Origin: Albifimbria verrucaria
Taxonomy: Eukaryota > Ascomycota > Sordariomycetes > Hypocreales > Stachybotryaceae
DNA: 64,000 nt
Assembly: GCA_020081605.1 (NCBI GenBank)
Contig: JAHREC010000018.1
Span: forward strand, 2,232,001 to 2,296,000
Reading direction: 5' to 3'
A program made the translations under genes and the position numbers. This document shows, piece after piece, positions 1-13,000 of this stretch. How positions within the stretch are numbered: position 1 is the stretch's first letter; each line of letters begins with the position of its first letter. The notes under the pieces are model-generated. The model was not told the DNA's origin. It ran no database searches and saw nothing but the letters and a program-made list of their open reading frames with translations.

Positions 1-3000
1 GAGTGTTCCAGCACTCTCTGGGTAAAGCACGTCGACAAAAACCGGGAGGACGGCAGAATGTCGTAAGGTGGAGAGAGCTTCAACAGCCCACACACACCCC
101 ACCCCGTCCACACTACCTGCAGGCGTAGCGTAGCAGGAGCCCTGACCACATCCACATGTCGCTGCCAGAATGCGCACGATGCCGCACCGTCGGTATGTGC
201 TACGATACGCGGTGGTGGTCCTGGTGCCTTGGGCGTACGCGCACCCCTCCTCCCTTCCCGGCCCAAAGAGGAACTCTGGGTTGCCGTACTGGGTATGCAC
301 CCTGACTAGACAAAGCGAGCATCCGCGGGAGGGGAGGGCCTGAATGGTCAGGAGACCCAGGAGGGCACAGAATCAGACGCCGGTCGGGTCTCCACCCGAT
401 GGTCCTTGAAGCCGATATGCCACGTTTGATCAGGCAAGTTCTCGTCATGCTGCCCGGCGCATCGTAAGCTGAGGGCTGGTCAGTCATTCCGGATTGAGCT
501 CCTCTGTGCCTACCTTAGCTTTACCTTAGACACTTCCGCGTCCTTCAATTTCTTTTCCTGACGTTCACCTTGTGACAGATGCGGCCATGCCCACGCCATG
601 GCCCCGTCGTTGGCCGTGGCCCGAACGGTGAATCGGGAAAGACAGTGTTCCAGGCATGACCCTCCCCGACCGAGCTGTCGTGGCCGACGAAGTCATCATC
701 CTGAGCTCTGCAAAGACTCTACGGGCGGGCGGAAAGTGACAGGTCCCGGTAATCCAGTCGACAGTGCCCTCCACCCCCGCTGTGGTTTCAGTTTCAGAAT
801 GCTCCCATCTCGCGCTGTGCGTGCGGCAGTGTCGAGATCGGTTGTCTAGTTCCCGGCACAGGTGCAAGGCTTGCAAGGCTTGCAAGGCAAGGCAGGTCCA
901 GATAGCAAGCAAGGCTTTGTGGTTTTTTTTCTTTCTTTCTTTCGCACCTCGCACCCTCCCAAATGGACCTACCGCAAACCATGGCGGCCGAATCCTTGTC
1001 GCCATTCATTCGCCTACTAGAGAATGGCGTGGGAACCCGCTCGGATGGGTCAGGTACAGAAGACCGGAACAGGCCCGGCTCCCTTGACCCAGCCAAGCTC
1101 GTAGCCAGGTGCCTGATTTGAAGTGAAGGAGGGACGTGGAGTCTAGGACGAGGTTGAAGGTGAAGGTTGAGGTCGGAGGTAAAAAGAGACAAGTGGGGCA
1201 GAGACCTAAATTGAACTCAATTGAAATGAACTTGGCTCGTCTCGTCTGGTCCTGCCTGCCTTAGCTTATCTTGCAAGCACCGCGCGTAAGGTGCAGCAGA
1301 GCAGTTAGGTTAGGTTAGGTACAGTACAGGCAGTAAAGTACTACCTATGCATGGGTGCTTGGTCTTTGCCTTGCTTGACTTGGGTGCCGTGATGGAGGTA
1401 CTGCCTGCTCCCATACCTACCTACCTTACCTGCCTACCTTGCCTACCTTGCCTACCCGGCCATGTGGTTTGGCTGGTGTAAGGTTGGTAGAGCAAAAGGC
1501 CTGGCAAGGTCATTCATTCTTGCTGGGATACTGTAGAACTGACATTACCCGATAATACCCTAAAGCAATAATACATAAGCTACACTCACTTATTCATTAC
1601 ATTTACATTAGAGGCTAATAACTCTAATTCTCTCGTCTTCTTGGCTTACAGTCCAACTTCACACGGCCCGAGCCTTTTCTTTTCTTCTTAATACACCTCG
1701 CTTCGTCTCCCACTGTTTGTCCTCTTCATACCCGGAATAATTCTTTTCTACCCGCACCCTTGGCTTGTCCTCCCCGTCCTCGTGGCCGTGTCAGAGCCCG
1801 TCGTACCTCGCATGGTTAATAATCCCTTGCTGCTTTTCCTGCCTCATCTTTTGCTTTGCTCGGCCCTCTGGCTTTGCCCTGCCTTGCCTCGCCAACTCCT
1901 CGCCCAAAACCCTGGCCTTCCAACCGCAACCCGATACCCTGCTTGGCTTCTATATCTGGCCTCGTTTTGCAACCCTGAGGCTCAACACGTTATCCCCAGG
2001 CCTATTACGCGTTTGGGCTTGGTCTTCTTTTTGGGGTCCTCTCTCATGGTCTCCCGGAACGGGTAGGTCATTACGCCTTCTTTCTCATACCTTGTCGTGG
2101 TAGTTTCGGACGTTGCAAAGATGGCCAAACTCGCCGTCTACTTACTTCTTCCTCCAAGCCCGTCTTCTCACCCCTTCCATCTCCCCATTCTTTTCTCTTC
2201 ACCCTCCCCTACCCCTCCACTTCTTTCAGACACACCCTCCACTTCGGGGCTTGATCCAAGCAGGGCAGGGCAGGGCGAGGCAAGGCAGGACGAAGCAAGC
2301 AGAGCAAAGTAAAGCAAAGCAGAGTAAAAGCAATGCAGACCAGAGCCCAATTGCCGCCTGCCCATACTCACAATCGCCTCTCGACCTAGTGGCTTAGACG
2401 AGCCCTCTGCTACCCTGGGTCTTGTTTATTTCTTCTTCCCGCGCCGGGGTGCGGAGTTGGCAAACGAGCATCATCTATCCCAGGCCCTTGCTACGATACA
2501 CCACCACTTCCCTCTGCCTTGACCGACGCATCAGTCTTGCTGCCCTGGCTGTCAATCATAAAAGGGCCTCTGCGCTCCCTCTCCATTCATCCACGTCCCG
2601 GCAACTATCCTCTTTCCCTCAAAACGCAATCTACAAAAACTTCTTGTCTTGCACTACCAGCCTCTTCATCACCTGCTTACTGCTTCGCCAGCTCTCGATA
2701 ACTCACGACCAAAGGTTATTTATTGATTGTAACCTCCACCAATTGCTCTCCAGCTTACACCGAAGAGCCTCAGCTTGACCGGTGAGCCTTCCCTGCCATG
2801 CAGCCGTCCCCTCCCCACGCCCTGCTCAGCCTCCCCATCTTGAAATGCTTAGCCGAGAGCCCTACGGGTAGGGCATCGTGGTAGCCGTATCGGCTTTAGC
2901 AAAGAAAACGTGCGCTGACCCAATACGTTGATTTAGAAGCTTTTCACCAAATCGAGCTCAGAGCCTATAGGATAAGCCGCGCATACCTCGAGGTACACGC

Positions 3001-3051
3001 ACCATAGCCCTCTTAACCCACGCGCCTCGCAGCCCAGGCTTTCAAGTCGTC
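1..3051. other. Non-coding leader-like region
   Basis: I see no supportable gene here. The stretch holds ACCT/AGGT-rich repeats around 1295-1460 and short repeats such as three copies of a GCAAGGCTT-type unit near 865-895. A strongly pyrimidine-rich tract runs from about 1600 to 2800. This composition is what promoters and long 5' leaders look like in these fungi, so the tract probably belongs to the transcript of the small ORF that starts at 3052. Open frames in this tract are rich in Leu, Ser, Pro and Phe only because the DNA is CT-rich. Confidence 0.5.
1413..1457. repeat. Short ACCT tandem repeat
   Basis: The tract repeats CCTACCTT/CCTTG units, with an AGGTTAGGTT counterpart at about 1300-1318. 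Similar AGGT/ACCT runs recur at about 12,780-12,850, 42,630-42,735 and 52,905-52,930, always in gene-free DNA upstream of genes. They look like promoter-associated low-complexity sequence rather than a mobile element. Confidence 0.5.
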
Positions 3052-3207
3052 ATGGCCAACTCATGCCCACATACGTTTCAGATGATCAAGTCGGACAGCA
3101 CCCTCATTCAATGGGTCTGCCAGTACTGCCGTTCCGGTCCGCACTGGTGGATTTTCGAGTGCACTTACTGCAAGCTCCACCTCTGTCGAGCCTGCACAAG
3201 AGCTTGA
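3052..3207 (+). CDS. 51-aa cysteine-knuckle small protein (putative zinc-binding)
   Basis: This intronless ORF of 51 codons lies after a long CT-rich leader, and ATG 3052 is its first methionine. It encodes seven cysteines in a 51-residue protein: Cys5 (in SCPH), then three CxxC knuckles, CQYC (23-26), CTYC (37-40) and CRAC (45-48). Aromatic residues (WV, HWWIF) surround the knuckles. Regularly spaced CxxC pairs suggest one or two bound zinc ions, as in zinc-ribbon or knuckle folds. No signal peptide or membrane segment is visible. It is below the usual length cut-off of gene finders. I do not recognise a named family. A chance ORF would be unlikely to show three ordered CxxC pairs, but expression is unproven. 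Confidence 0.6.
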   Translation: MANSCPHTFQMIKSDSTLIQWVCQYCRSGPHWWIFECTYCKLHLCRACTRA

Positions 3208-6155
3208 GGGGATTTCGGGAGGCCGATCGGTGCCGGCTGTGGCATTCGCGCATCTCTAGGACGTGGGGTGAGGTTGGCAGGGCATGGCGAAATGGAGGGT
3301 CGCCTCTCGATGGAATTGGGCCGGGTACGTCCCTGACTTGCATCTCCCATGCATCTGATGCTGCATTGCGCTTATCTGGTGGTACGGCATCAACCCAGAC
3401 GCTAACCTGGTCATGAGATCCTAGGACCAATTCCTCGACCTCCATCTCCGCTCCGCCATGACTGTCAGCATTCACCACCAACAATCCACCAACGAAGCCA
3501 AGGAGACCACTTCCTTCCTTCTCGCGGGCGAGGAGGGAGATGACTTTAGGCGGCGTTTGTCCGCTCACGTCTGGATATGCGCGCTGAGCCAACATGGCGT
3601 ATAACCAGGCTTACACCACACCTGCCCAAGTCGCTGCACACGATCCCTTCACCTTCCTCTTTTTCTTGCCATTTTCGGCTTTACCTTCGGGCCTTTTATC
3701 TCCTTTGCTGTTATTATTTTTTTGTTGTCCTTTATCCAGCTTCCTTGTTATTTTGCTCCTGGTGTTGTTGCACACAAGTTATTGGGTTTTGCTGCATGTT
3801 CCACGTGGGGAGTCTCCAGTCATGGTTACCCTTTCGGTACCCTGCAGCACTAGCTGGGACACCCCGTCCATGGCACTCGCCAATGGCCAGCTTTTACAGC
3901 CACGAGGGCGTCATGCAGATTTTGAATATGTACGGGGCACTGCGTTATACCCTTATTTGCACGATGGTTTTGTACTTGCTCTTCTTCTGCTTGTTTTTCT
4001 CTACTTTTCAATATTCACATTATGAGCTTATGTCGCTGGATGGTAAAAGTGTACAGCGGTCCATGTCTCCCACTCTCAAGTTCTTGGTTCATAGCCAGCC
4101 TCGCCTTCTGCGTTCAAGTTTCAGGCGAGCCGACCAGTTTAACCAGTTTGACCAGTTTGTTTCTTGTCGAAGCTTGTCCCACGGCAAGCGACTTGCCAAG
4201 GAGCAAGCACGACCAAGTTTCTGCTCAGACTGCACTAAGAGGATTTGATCGCTGTCAGAGCCGGGGATAGGCGGAGGCGATAGGGGTGCTTCTAGACGGG
4301 CGGCTGAGATTTTTTAATGGCTCGGGCCAGATAACAGAAAGTTTACTCAGTCAAATAGGAATGGCAAACAGGCGTTTGTTTAGCTGGTTGGGCGCTGGTG
4401 TGATGATCTATTCTTGGAACCTAGTAGTCAGAAAAAGCAATGTTGGTTGGACATCAAGCAAACTAGCCTACTGAATCGATTGGTTCTGACTTGAAATCGG
4501 GTCAACTGATGTACCGCATATTTGTTGTTGGCACCACCTCCATATTGAGCACCACACATATCGAAATGCTAAGTTTGTTTGGCCCCTCGTAGACTGGGAT
4601 CCCATGTGGTTGCCCGGCCGAAGCTGGCGTTCGGGTTGTTTCCTCGTTCCGAGTTGTCTCGTCACTTGTCACATCTTCGTCCAGACATGCAAGGTTGCGA
4701 ACGAGGGAGGGGAAGAGGGGGGATCGAAAGTGCTACATGACATGATGTCAAGAAAGCTCCACGGACCTCCGATGGCAAAGAGGCTACGGGCCGGCTCATC
4801 TTCCCCGCCTATTGTCTGTGCATGCGCAAGCCCGGAGATGGCAACCGGGGACGTATAGGTTGATTCGAGGAGATACAGAAGCTCGGCTGGTTTGTTACAC
4901 AAAGTACGGCGAGGGAAGCTTTCTGGAAGACGAGGACGGCATGGCATCCATAGGAACGGTGGCATCCGCTTGTTTGGGATCTAGCAAACGCGGGAGATGG
5001 CGTGGCAAACATTGTGTTATACGGGAGCAAGGGAATGTGGTGGTCAGCCGCCGATGCTAATACTTTTGCAGAATTGTCTCCAAGATCTACTCGGATTTGA
5101 CTCGGATCACCCTCTATCACGCAAACACGGACCTTGAGAAGAAAAGGGCGGGCGTGGTGGCAAAGCCTCGAGTTTTTCTCCCAAAAGAAAAACCGCCTGG
5201 GTAAGAGGGGGCCAAAGAAGCAAGCAAGAAGAAGAAAATGAGAAACCGGAACATGCGACCTGATGGTGCCGGATCTAATGGCTTCGTCTGTACGCAACCG
5301 CACATAGCAAGGGTGCATTAAGCCGTGTACGACGTGATCTCTCCTTCATGATACTTTTCTTCTTCGTCTTTCTTTTGCTCGTCGCTGGGAGGGAACACCG
5401 CCCTGCAGCTCTACCTCCCGCTCACGCGTGGCTTGGATCATGTTCATCACTTCCCTGCGGTGTAACGCTGATGCAACCTGTTAATCCCCAAGGGCGAGGC
5501 GCTCACGCCCTCCTCGACGACTGCAGGGTCCCGTCCTGTCGGGTCTAGGTTTGCTTTGTCTGAGGCTCTAGTTTAGGAAAGGATGTGAGCATTCTGCTTG
5601 CAAGAAAGCAGGGTGTGTAGATAGCCTCGAAGGCAGCGAGGGGCAGAGCGAACGGCGGATACTGTCGTCGGTTCTTCTTTCGGCCTGCCCTGGCGTTCTG
5701 GGAACCAGGACACGTTTTTCTGTTACGTCCCGAGATTGATAGGCACGAGAGACGGGAGCAGCCGCGGTAAAGGGCAGATCCTTGTGTAGCGAGGGAACAT
5801 CGACAGTCCTTCCATCCGAAGCGTTGATCTCTCTGCCACATACTCGCCATTTCCTCGGCGTCCACAGCTGCGGCCGGGTAGGCTGTGCCACAGATGTCGG
5901 CAAAGACGAGGCTCACACGCTTGCTCGACAAACACTGCGCGAGAAAAGTACCACTGTAACGTTGTAGAGTGTAGTTAAGAGTAAACGTTCTGTGGATAGA
6001 GCTACGCAGCCATGGGTAGATTTTCAGGTTTGGTAAAGGAGAAGAGACGACGATCCATGAGACGATACCTTTTCTTTGCAATTATCAAATTGTTGTCTAC
6101 CTATGGAAAGTATGGTGGGTATACTTCCTCCTATGGTCAGTTCATCCAAACGTCA
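3208..6155. other. Gene-free stretch
   Basis: I see no supportable gene. The segment 3577-4250 is T/C-rich and gives long but compositionally biased open frames. A short tandem near 4130-4163 repeats an ACCAGTTT unit. The remainder, 4300-6150, has only frames that lack codon structure and any recognisable domain. It may hold the 3' UTR of the small gene at 3052 and of the MOSC gene that ends at 6156. Confidence 0.4.
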
Positions 6156-7304
6156 CTAATATACGTGCGGTGCGGCCTTGTCATTCAAGGGCCAGTCCCA
6201 GACAGGACGTTCAGTCAGCCTCCCAGTAACCGCGACACTGTCGCCAATCTTAACGACAGCTCCGACTGCGCCTTCTGCGAGGAAGGCATAGCGGCCAAAC
6301 ACTGGAGCATACTTCCAACCTTGGTCGACACGCCGGTCTGACATCAACTTCTTTAAAACAGTGCCACGCTCGCCCTCCGCAACACGACCGGTATCATAAT
6401 CAACATTGAGGCTTGCGCAACGATTGCACATTTTGCTCATGGTTAGGGTTGGTTTATCATTGATGGAAAGCCCAGTCCAGAAATCCTCATCCCACTGTGC
6501 ATCTCCATCAATGACAATATTAGGTCGGAACGCCGAAATGCCGACGTCGGAGTCGGTGAGTCTGGTTTTGACATTCTGCAGTGACTTTTCGGTAGCTACA
6601 AGGAAAGGCGCCATATCAGTGAAAGTCAGCCAGTCACGATCTGGTGATTTGCCCCAGGTTGGGGATGAGGCTTGAGATGGAAGTAAGCCAGCCACCTTGG
6701 GCTGAGCTGCTCTGCGACTTCGGCGAGAAGGATCCAAGAACTGGTCGCTTGCCGTCGCCAATGTATATTAGAGCCGTGTTGAAGCCGAAGCAAGCGCTGA
6801 ACCAGGCATCGTAGGGAGCCCCATGCGGTAGGCAGAGACCATGCTCTGGTGGAGGTTGACGTTTGCCCGGTCCAGTTTAGACAAATCTGGGTACAAGGGA
6901 ACTTGCAAAGTAGACTGCTGCTCTGGGGTCGGTGCGACCAGTGGTTCCTTCGGGATCAGATATCGGACATGGATGGAATCGTCGACAATCTTCTGGGCAA
7001 AGAGGCTGCATTGGGGATATCGTGAAAGCTGTATTTTCTCTAGCTCGCCCCTTCGCTGACACGGCACAGCATGAAAGTCCGGTCATGCTGGATGCCTTGG
7101 GCGCCCAATTCAGCCTGGTCGAGGTGGATGCCACGAAGGGCTTTGATCGGATATACATATAACTAAGGCGGACGGTCAGCTCCCGCTAGCAACCAATGGC
7201 GACAATGTTTCACGACAGAGAAAAAGGCAGAGGATGTGAGAGCTGAAGAGGACATGTGAGTATTCAGGGCCTTATCAATTGAGGCTTACAGCGGTGACTT
7301 TCAT
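6156..7304 (-). CDS. MOSC-domain protein (mARC/molybdenum-cofactor-sulfurase C-terminal type)
   Basis: The gene has a 15-nt first exon (7290-7304, MKVTA), an intron at 7163-7289, and a long second exon. Exon 2 opens with LYVYPIKALRGI, the classic start of the MOSC N-terminal beta-barrel domain. The MOSC domain proper contains FGFNTALIYIGDGKRPVLG and, near the end, KMCNRCASLNVDYDTG followed by RPVWDWP. MOSC proteins bind the molybdenum cofactor or carry sulfur to it. The frame breaks three times, always at a four-base G run: 7048-7051 (a base missing), 6819-6822 (a base missing) and 6652-6655 (a base extra). With these corrected the total is 341 codons exactly, so the breaks look like read errors, although real decay is possible. 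It is divergent from the MFS gene at 8097. Confidence 0.85.
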
Positions 7305-8096
7305 GGTGGTGGTGTCGAGGCACGTTGCGCAAGAGGCCGACCAATTACAAGAGACTTATCCAGGTCGAGGAAGGGCAGCTAGCAGATGGAAACTTGGAAG
7401 CCAGGCAAGGCGATGATAAGGTGGCTTGGACGGTGATTACCAGAGCGGTTGTGCAAGAAACACCACAGGCTCTTGTCAGACCTCGAATTGGGAACAGAAA
7501 GGGCGTGAAGACATCGTGACTAAGCAGAAGCATGCATGTTCTTGCCACTACCACCACCACCAACCACCACCATTCCCTACCTTACTACCGTGTTGTGTTG
7601 TCTTGGTGTGCAACGCTGAATCCCAATCCTCCTTTTCCATCCATGCCATGCCAGCTGTGGATATGTTAAATTACATGGGTGGCGCCTTCAGCCGGCGCTG
7701 TGCTGCCGTTCACAGCCTTCCATCACAGCCGTCGTCGTCCAGCGCGAGTCTGCCTGTGTCGAAAGTTCAGTCCCAAGACGAAGAAGAGTAGCAAATCGAC
7801 GAGTCGGATGTCCATTCATTGCCGTCGCCACTGAGCCGCCGGCAACGTTATCTGCGCCTAGTCTATCCCACATCTGCTCCGACGTTGCGCTAAACCCATC
7901 GTTGGCGTCGTTTGTCATCCACAATTTTTGTTGGTTAACCATTAAAGGGCTCCACGGACGGGGATCCATCTCCCGGCTCGATTCATTAAAGACGAGTATG
8001 TGCACACATTTTGCACAGGGCCTCGTCGCTTTCCTGTCATGTCTGCGACCTGGTGTTTAGCATTCTCTTCTTCCTGCGACCTGGTCAGCTTTCGCC
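7305..8096. promoter_or_regulatory. Divergent intergenic region between MOSC and MFS genes
   Basis: This is 792 bp between two divergent start codons and must contain both promoters. A CACCAC-type run lies at 7550-7570. I see no clear TATA box. No gene is supported here. Confidence 0.5.
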
Positions 8097-10043
8097 ATGG
8101 AGACCACACCCGAATTTGAAAAGTCGGCCACGGCTGTGAATGACAGGTCTGCATCTGCAGTGGAGGCAGGCCGTGTATCGAAATCAGATGGCTTCGGCCA
8201 ACGACCTCAATGCTTCCGAAACACTTTTCAAGAGATTTTGTTTGTTTTCATGGCCACCATAGGCATGGCTACCAATACATTCTTGGTCGGAGCCACTGTT
8301 ATTGTTACTGCGTCTGTTGGAAAGGACCTGGGCATGTCCCAGAGTCAAATCTCCTGGATTGGTGCTGCAACAACGTAAGGCCCTTCCCTGTGCGCCATCA
8401 CCAACTTCTCTTCTCATCGATGGCTTTGGAATTCATTTCTTTGCTGACTTTCATGGCGAAAAGGCTGACGGCGGGTGCCTTCCAGTTGAGTCTTGGTCAA
8501 CTATGTGACTTGCTAGGTCGCAAACTCTTGTTCATAACTGGTCTCGGGATCTTCTCTGCCGGATCTCTGATTGTCGCCTTTGCGCAGAACCCTTTCTGGA
8601 TGAACATTCTCTGCGGTGTCCTTGGCCTTGCCTCGGCCATGGTCGTGCCGCCTTCCATTGGTATTCTTGGTGCCGCCTACGCCGTCCCATGCAGACGCAA
8701 GACTTGGGCCTTTGCTTGCTTCAGTGCCGGAAATCCGTTGGGTTTTGCCGTCGGCAGTTTGGCGACGGGAATTGCAGCTCGTATTTTCAACTGGCGTGCC
8801 GGCTTTATCCTCCTCGCCATCATCTGGGCTCTTTTCTTCCTCCTGTCGTTCTGGGTTGTCCCTAGCGTCGAAGCCTATGAGCCAGCTCCCTTCCTGGTAA
8901 GATCGAAAGAAGCCATCAAGAAGTTTGACAGCGTTGGTACCATCCTGACTGTGTTGGGTGTGGGAATGCTTACGGCTGGGTTGACGTAAGTTTGCGTTTC
9001 TCATCGCTCATAACGGTTGTTGTTGCTCACATTATACGCAGGCTTGGCCCTGGTGACGGCTGGAAATCCGCCCATGTCATTGCCATGATGGTCATTGGTT
9101 TTGTGCTTCTCGTCGTCTTTGTTTGGTGGGAGAGCTACTGGCCAGAGCCCCTGATGCCGCTTCACATTTGGAAGGACAAGACATTCTCTCTTGTAAGTTT
9201 CCCGAGGCGGCGGTCTCGACTCTGCGTGCGTATGGTTAACCGTCTATCACAGTTAATAATAATCACTTGCGTGGGAGCTTCAGCGTTCACGTCCTCCAAC
9301 TTCTGGCTGCCTTTGATGATGCAGGAAGTCCGCCATATGGATGCCTTATCTGTTGCAGTCCACCTTCTACCTCAAGTCATTGCCGGCATCATCTGGAATA
9401 TCATCGCCGCCATCATCCTCCACCGAGTCAACAACAGCCTCATCATGGCCGTGGGTGCCGTGGCCTATATCGGGGCAGGCATTATTCTGTCCTTGCAGGA
9501 AGCGCACTCGCTGTATTGGGCGTTTGTGTTCCCTGCTATTGTTATTGCTGTCATCGGTGCCGACTTCCAGTTCAATGTGACCAATGTAGGCATTCACCAT
9601 TTTCGAGTGTATTTCACTGTGTTTGCTGACTGGTGCAGATGTATGTCATGCAGTCGCTGCCTTCCCGCCAGCAGGGTCTTGCTGGAGGTATCTTTAATAT
9701 GACGATACGTCTTGGGTCCACCCTCGCCTTGGGTATTTCAACCGCAGTTTACGAGTCTGTCCGACAAGCACAGGGCCCACAAGGTGATCCAATGGTTCCT
9801 TTTCAAAGAGCATTTGATGTCTCAATTGGCATTGCTGGATTGGCCATCTTTTTCTTGCCATTCTTGCGCATTGGTACACAGGGCAACGCACCGCAGGAGA
9901 AGGAAGCCGAAGTTTTGGGACCCGAGCAAGAAAATGCATTCACCTCTGACGCCGAAACTGGATTTACGGTCCCACTAGCTGACAACGCAGCACCTGTGCC
10001 ACCTACCGCAGTGTATGCTGCATCCGAGAAGCACCGCAGCTAA
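8097..10043 (+). CDS. MFS transporter, DHA2/ATR1-like drug or ion exporter
   Basis: Five exons (8097-8374, 8464-8985, 9042-9192, 9253-9585, 9639-10043) join to 562 residues with intact frame. Introns are 89, 56, 60 and 53 nt with GT-AG ends. The first loop holds the MFS motif GQLCDLLGRK (the GxLaDrxGrk signature). Many hydrophobic segments follow, consistent with the 14-segment DHA2 family. Motifs such as FACFSAGNPLGF, FNWRAGFILLAI and LGPGDGW resemble the fungal aminotriazole-resistance (ATR1) branch, whose characterised members export toxic compounds or borate. The N-terminus (about 45 residues) and the acidic C-tail are predicted cytosolic. The substrate cannot be told from sequence. This is one of the few long genes in the window without a frame break. 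Confidence 0.9.
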
Positions 10044-13000
10044 TCAATGAACCATTAAGAGGAGTGTTCATTTTTGCGTATAGATAGCATAGAAAGAAAG
10101 GAGTTAAGGTTAACACATATACAAGATGTTACGGAAGAATCAGAAAGTCTTTGGTATTTCCATACTTTCACACTATAGAGGAGCATTACTCCCGTACGTA
10201 GACATTAGAATATCATACACGAGATAACTTTCTAATAGCCTGCAAATTCCATCATCATAGACGGCATGAATTGGTGCCTGCGTGATGGGTTTGGCGATCA
10301 GCAACTCATAATATCCATATGATGCAATAATAAGATGACCGACGTGTCACCCCTCAAGCGGGGAATGAAAAATCTTGAAGGCCACAAAAGACAACAAGTC
10401 GGAAGAAGGGCTCATGAACGTACTTGAATCCAACACTCATATGGCGAGAGTAAAAATACAGCTATATTCAAGTGATATTATATTGTATTTGCGTAACTTA
10501 TTCAATTATTCACGGATATTACTTGAGCAAAAGCCAAGTCTTCTCCGATGTGCAATCCCCATCTTCGCTGCCAGCTTGACTCTCAATAAAGAGTTGATGA
10601 ACAGTGACGTGGGTATATCAGTGGAGTAATCCACTGCCCCATGAAATGCTCTCGGAGGGAAGCTCTACTGAGAATAGGGCTAGGTCATGATAGACAACCG
10701 GCGACCGTTGCGCTTCCGTTTTGAGCAGGGTCATGTTCAGCTCCGTCTGTAAACAACCTGGCCTGCAGCAGAGAGGCTGCAACGATCAGCGTTCATCTGA
10801 GAATCCTAACTAACATGAAACGAGAGGCGCAACGGCGCTGTCCATCGGCTAGCCGAGGTGGTAAGGGATGAACACTCTCAAGCAAAGTCTGATGTAAGAA
10901 GATTTTTCTGAGGTTCGTCTCAAACCGACCAAAGACGTTTGGCAAGGCGAGGAGTACCCTGACATCTTGTGTCACATTGTGCTGATTTGATAAATCGGGT
11001 CTCCCTGTCTACGACACTTCTGGTTACATCAATGACCATCTAGGGTAAGCAGTTAATGAGATTTGACTGGGGTTCAACCCCAAACAAGATCAGCGTCTCA
11101 CAGAGCTGTTCCACAAAGTGGAGGAGGATTCTTCGAGCGTGCCCACTAAGAACTGCCGTGGCCTAGACGTGGGGAAGCATCACAGTATGAGCAGCTCGCG
11201 TGACCCGCTATACCAGAGCTCGCATACACGACTCCAGTTGAGGATACAGCCACGGTTGGAAGAGTCGCAGCAGAAAAGAGACGTGGTGGCTGGTGACAAA
11301 AACCAACAGCCAAACGTGGACCTGTCACGAACTTATCTGCTGATATGCCGTGCTTGCCAACCAACAGGGACTTCAAGATGCCCTGCGACTGGCTCAGGCA
11401 GGCCAACTGGCGATAAGAGAAAGGCTTTCAGTAGCCAACTGCGCAGCTCCCTGAGGGTCCTACCCACCCTCCCGCAGCCCGCATATGCACTGCAACCACC
11501 AATCTGCAAGAGGCACGAATCCTACCTGTCAGGCGGGAAGAGGCCAAGGCAATTGGAGAAGAAGTGCATTTGGCGCGATATGTTGGGCGTCATTGTATAT
11601 GCACAACTAACAGTCGACAGAGATATGAGTTGAGCAGGACCCGCCGATGGTAGAGGAAAGCTGTCTTGGCCCCAAAAATTCTGTGTCAGAGCTCAGGTTG
11701 AGACTGTCAGAACGGATTATTTTAGCAACAGCGGAGCATCTGTGCTCAGCTCAGGTCTCAAGCCCAGACGGTGCATGGCCAGCAGCCGTAGACCCAGGCA
11801 TCGATCGAAGAGCTGCCGTCCGGCCGTGTACGGACGGGTACCATTTGTCGTAGACATCTAGACAACAACAGATGGTTTACGGAAGGCCTTCGCTCTGCCG
11901 GCCGCCCAAGTGCTCTCCGTTCAAGATGGATTGCCTAGCAGTTGTGCTCGGTCAACCCCGAGACAAGCGGGAGGTTGGATGTGTGCATTGACAAAGCGCG
12001 CAAGACGAGCTGAAGACGCATCTAATCAAGAAGCCAAACCCGAGTTAGTAAGAAGGGCGCGCGGAATGGATCAGGCCAGACGACGCTGGCGAGGAGGACC
12101 GGCGCTACGGCATGTGCTAAGACTGGCCACGCGACTTGGATGGCTTCATTCGAACAGATGCAAATGCAGGTAGAACAATGCTGTGAATGGTTATAGGACA
12201 AGCCAAGGGGCTGTGGCGTCTGGAACTGGTGACCTGGGACAGGCTAACGGGGAGAGCCGTCGGTTCGGTTGGAGGGGCTTATCAACACTTGGGTGCGTGT
12301 GCGTGATTGCTTGCGTGGACGACGAGAAGGAGGAGAAGGATGACGCTGCCTTGTGGTGATATGAGCTTCTGCCGCCAAGTGTTTGTTGTTGAGAGCAGAG
12401 GGTTCATGCCCACTTCCCGAGATGCTACGTCCACACTATTCAGTCAATGGTGTCAACACCGTTGCAACTAACTCATCTTTCCAGCTGGGTACCCGAGATA
12501 GAGCCCCTCCCTCCATGCCGCCGCGTCGTTCTAGGCTTTTGTCCAATCCCCAAACAGGCGAGGCAACCGCTGATTCGGGTCCATGTGTTTCAAAGGAGGG
12601 GGTTCAGTATCAACTTAAGGCCATTAGTTCGGTTCGCCCAAGGTGTGGGTTCCAGCGGTACCCTGGGAGGTGCAGCATAGAAACAACTAAGTGGCCGGTC
12701 TGTGCTTTTTCCCTTCTCTTCTCTCGTCTTTTGGTGTCATTGATGGAGGAGGAGAGGAAGAGAAAAGAGGGTAACGGCCTACCTAGGCAGAGAAGACTTG
12801 GAGGGTGATACATACCTCAAGGTAGAATAGAGTACCTACCTTACCTACTACTGGAGAGGGCAGCTTTGTGTAAAGAGAGAAAGAGCACGCCATCTCACCT
12901 CGCCTGCTCATGATTTATTTCCCAGCTCTCGATTTATTTCTACGACTTGTCTGTCTTCCTCTTTTCCTTCTCACACACAAATCCTCTCCCTCCCCCACGA

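Noticed and set aside
1300..1320. TTAGGT repeats as a telomere trace
   Set aside because: The unit is not TTAGGG, there are only about three copies, and similar AGGT/ACCT runs occur at several internal promoters.
3577..4248. 223-codon hydrophobic open frame as a membrane protein
   Set aside because: Its Leu/Phe/Cys content comes from a T/C-rich tract, and a second overlapping frame is equally open and equally hydrophobic.
11065..11085. GGGGTTCAACCCC as a tRNA T arm
   Set aside because: No D arm, anticodon arm or acceptor stem at the right distance upstream.
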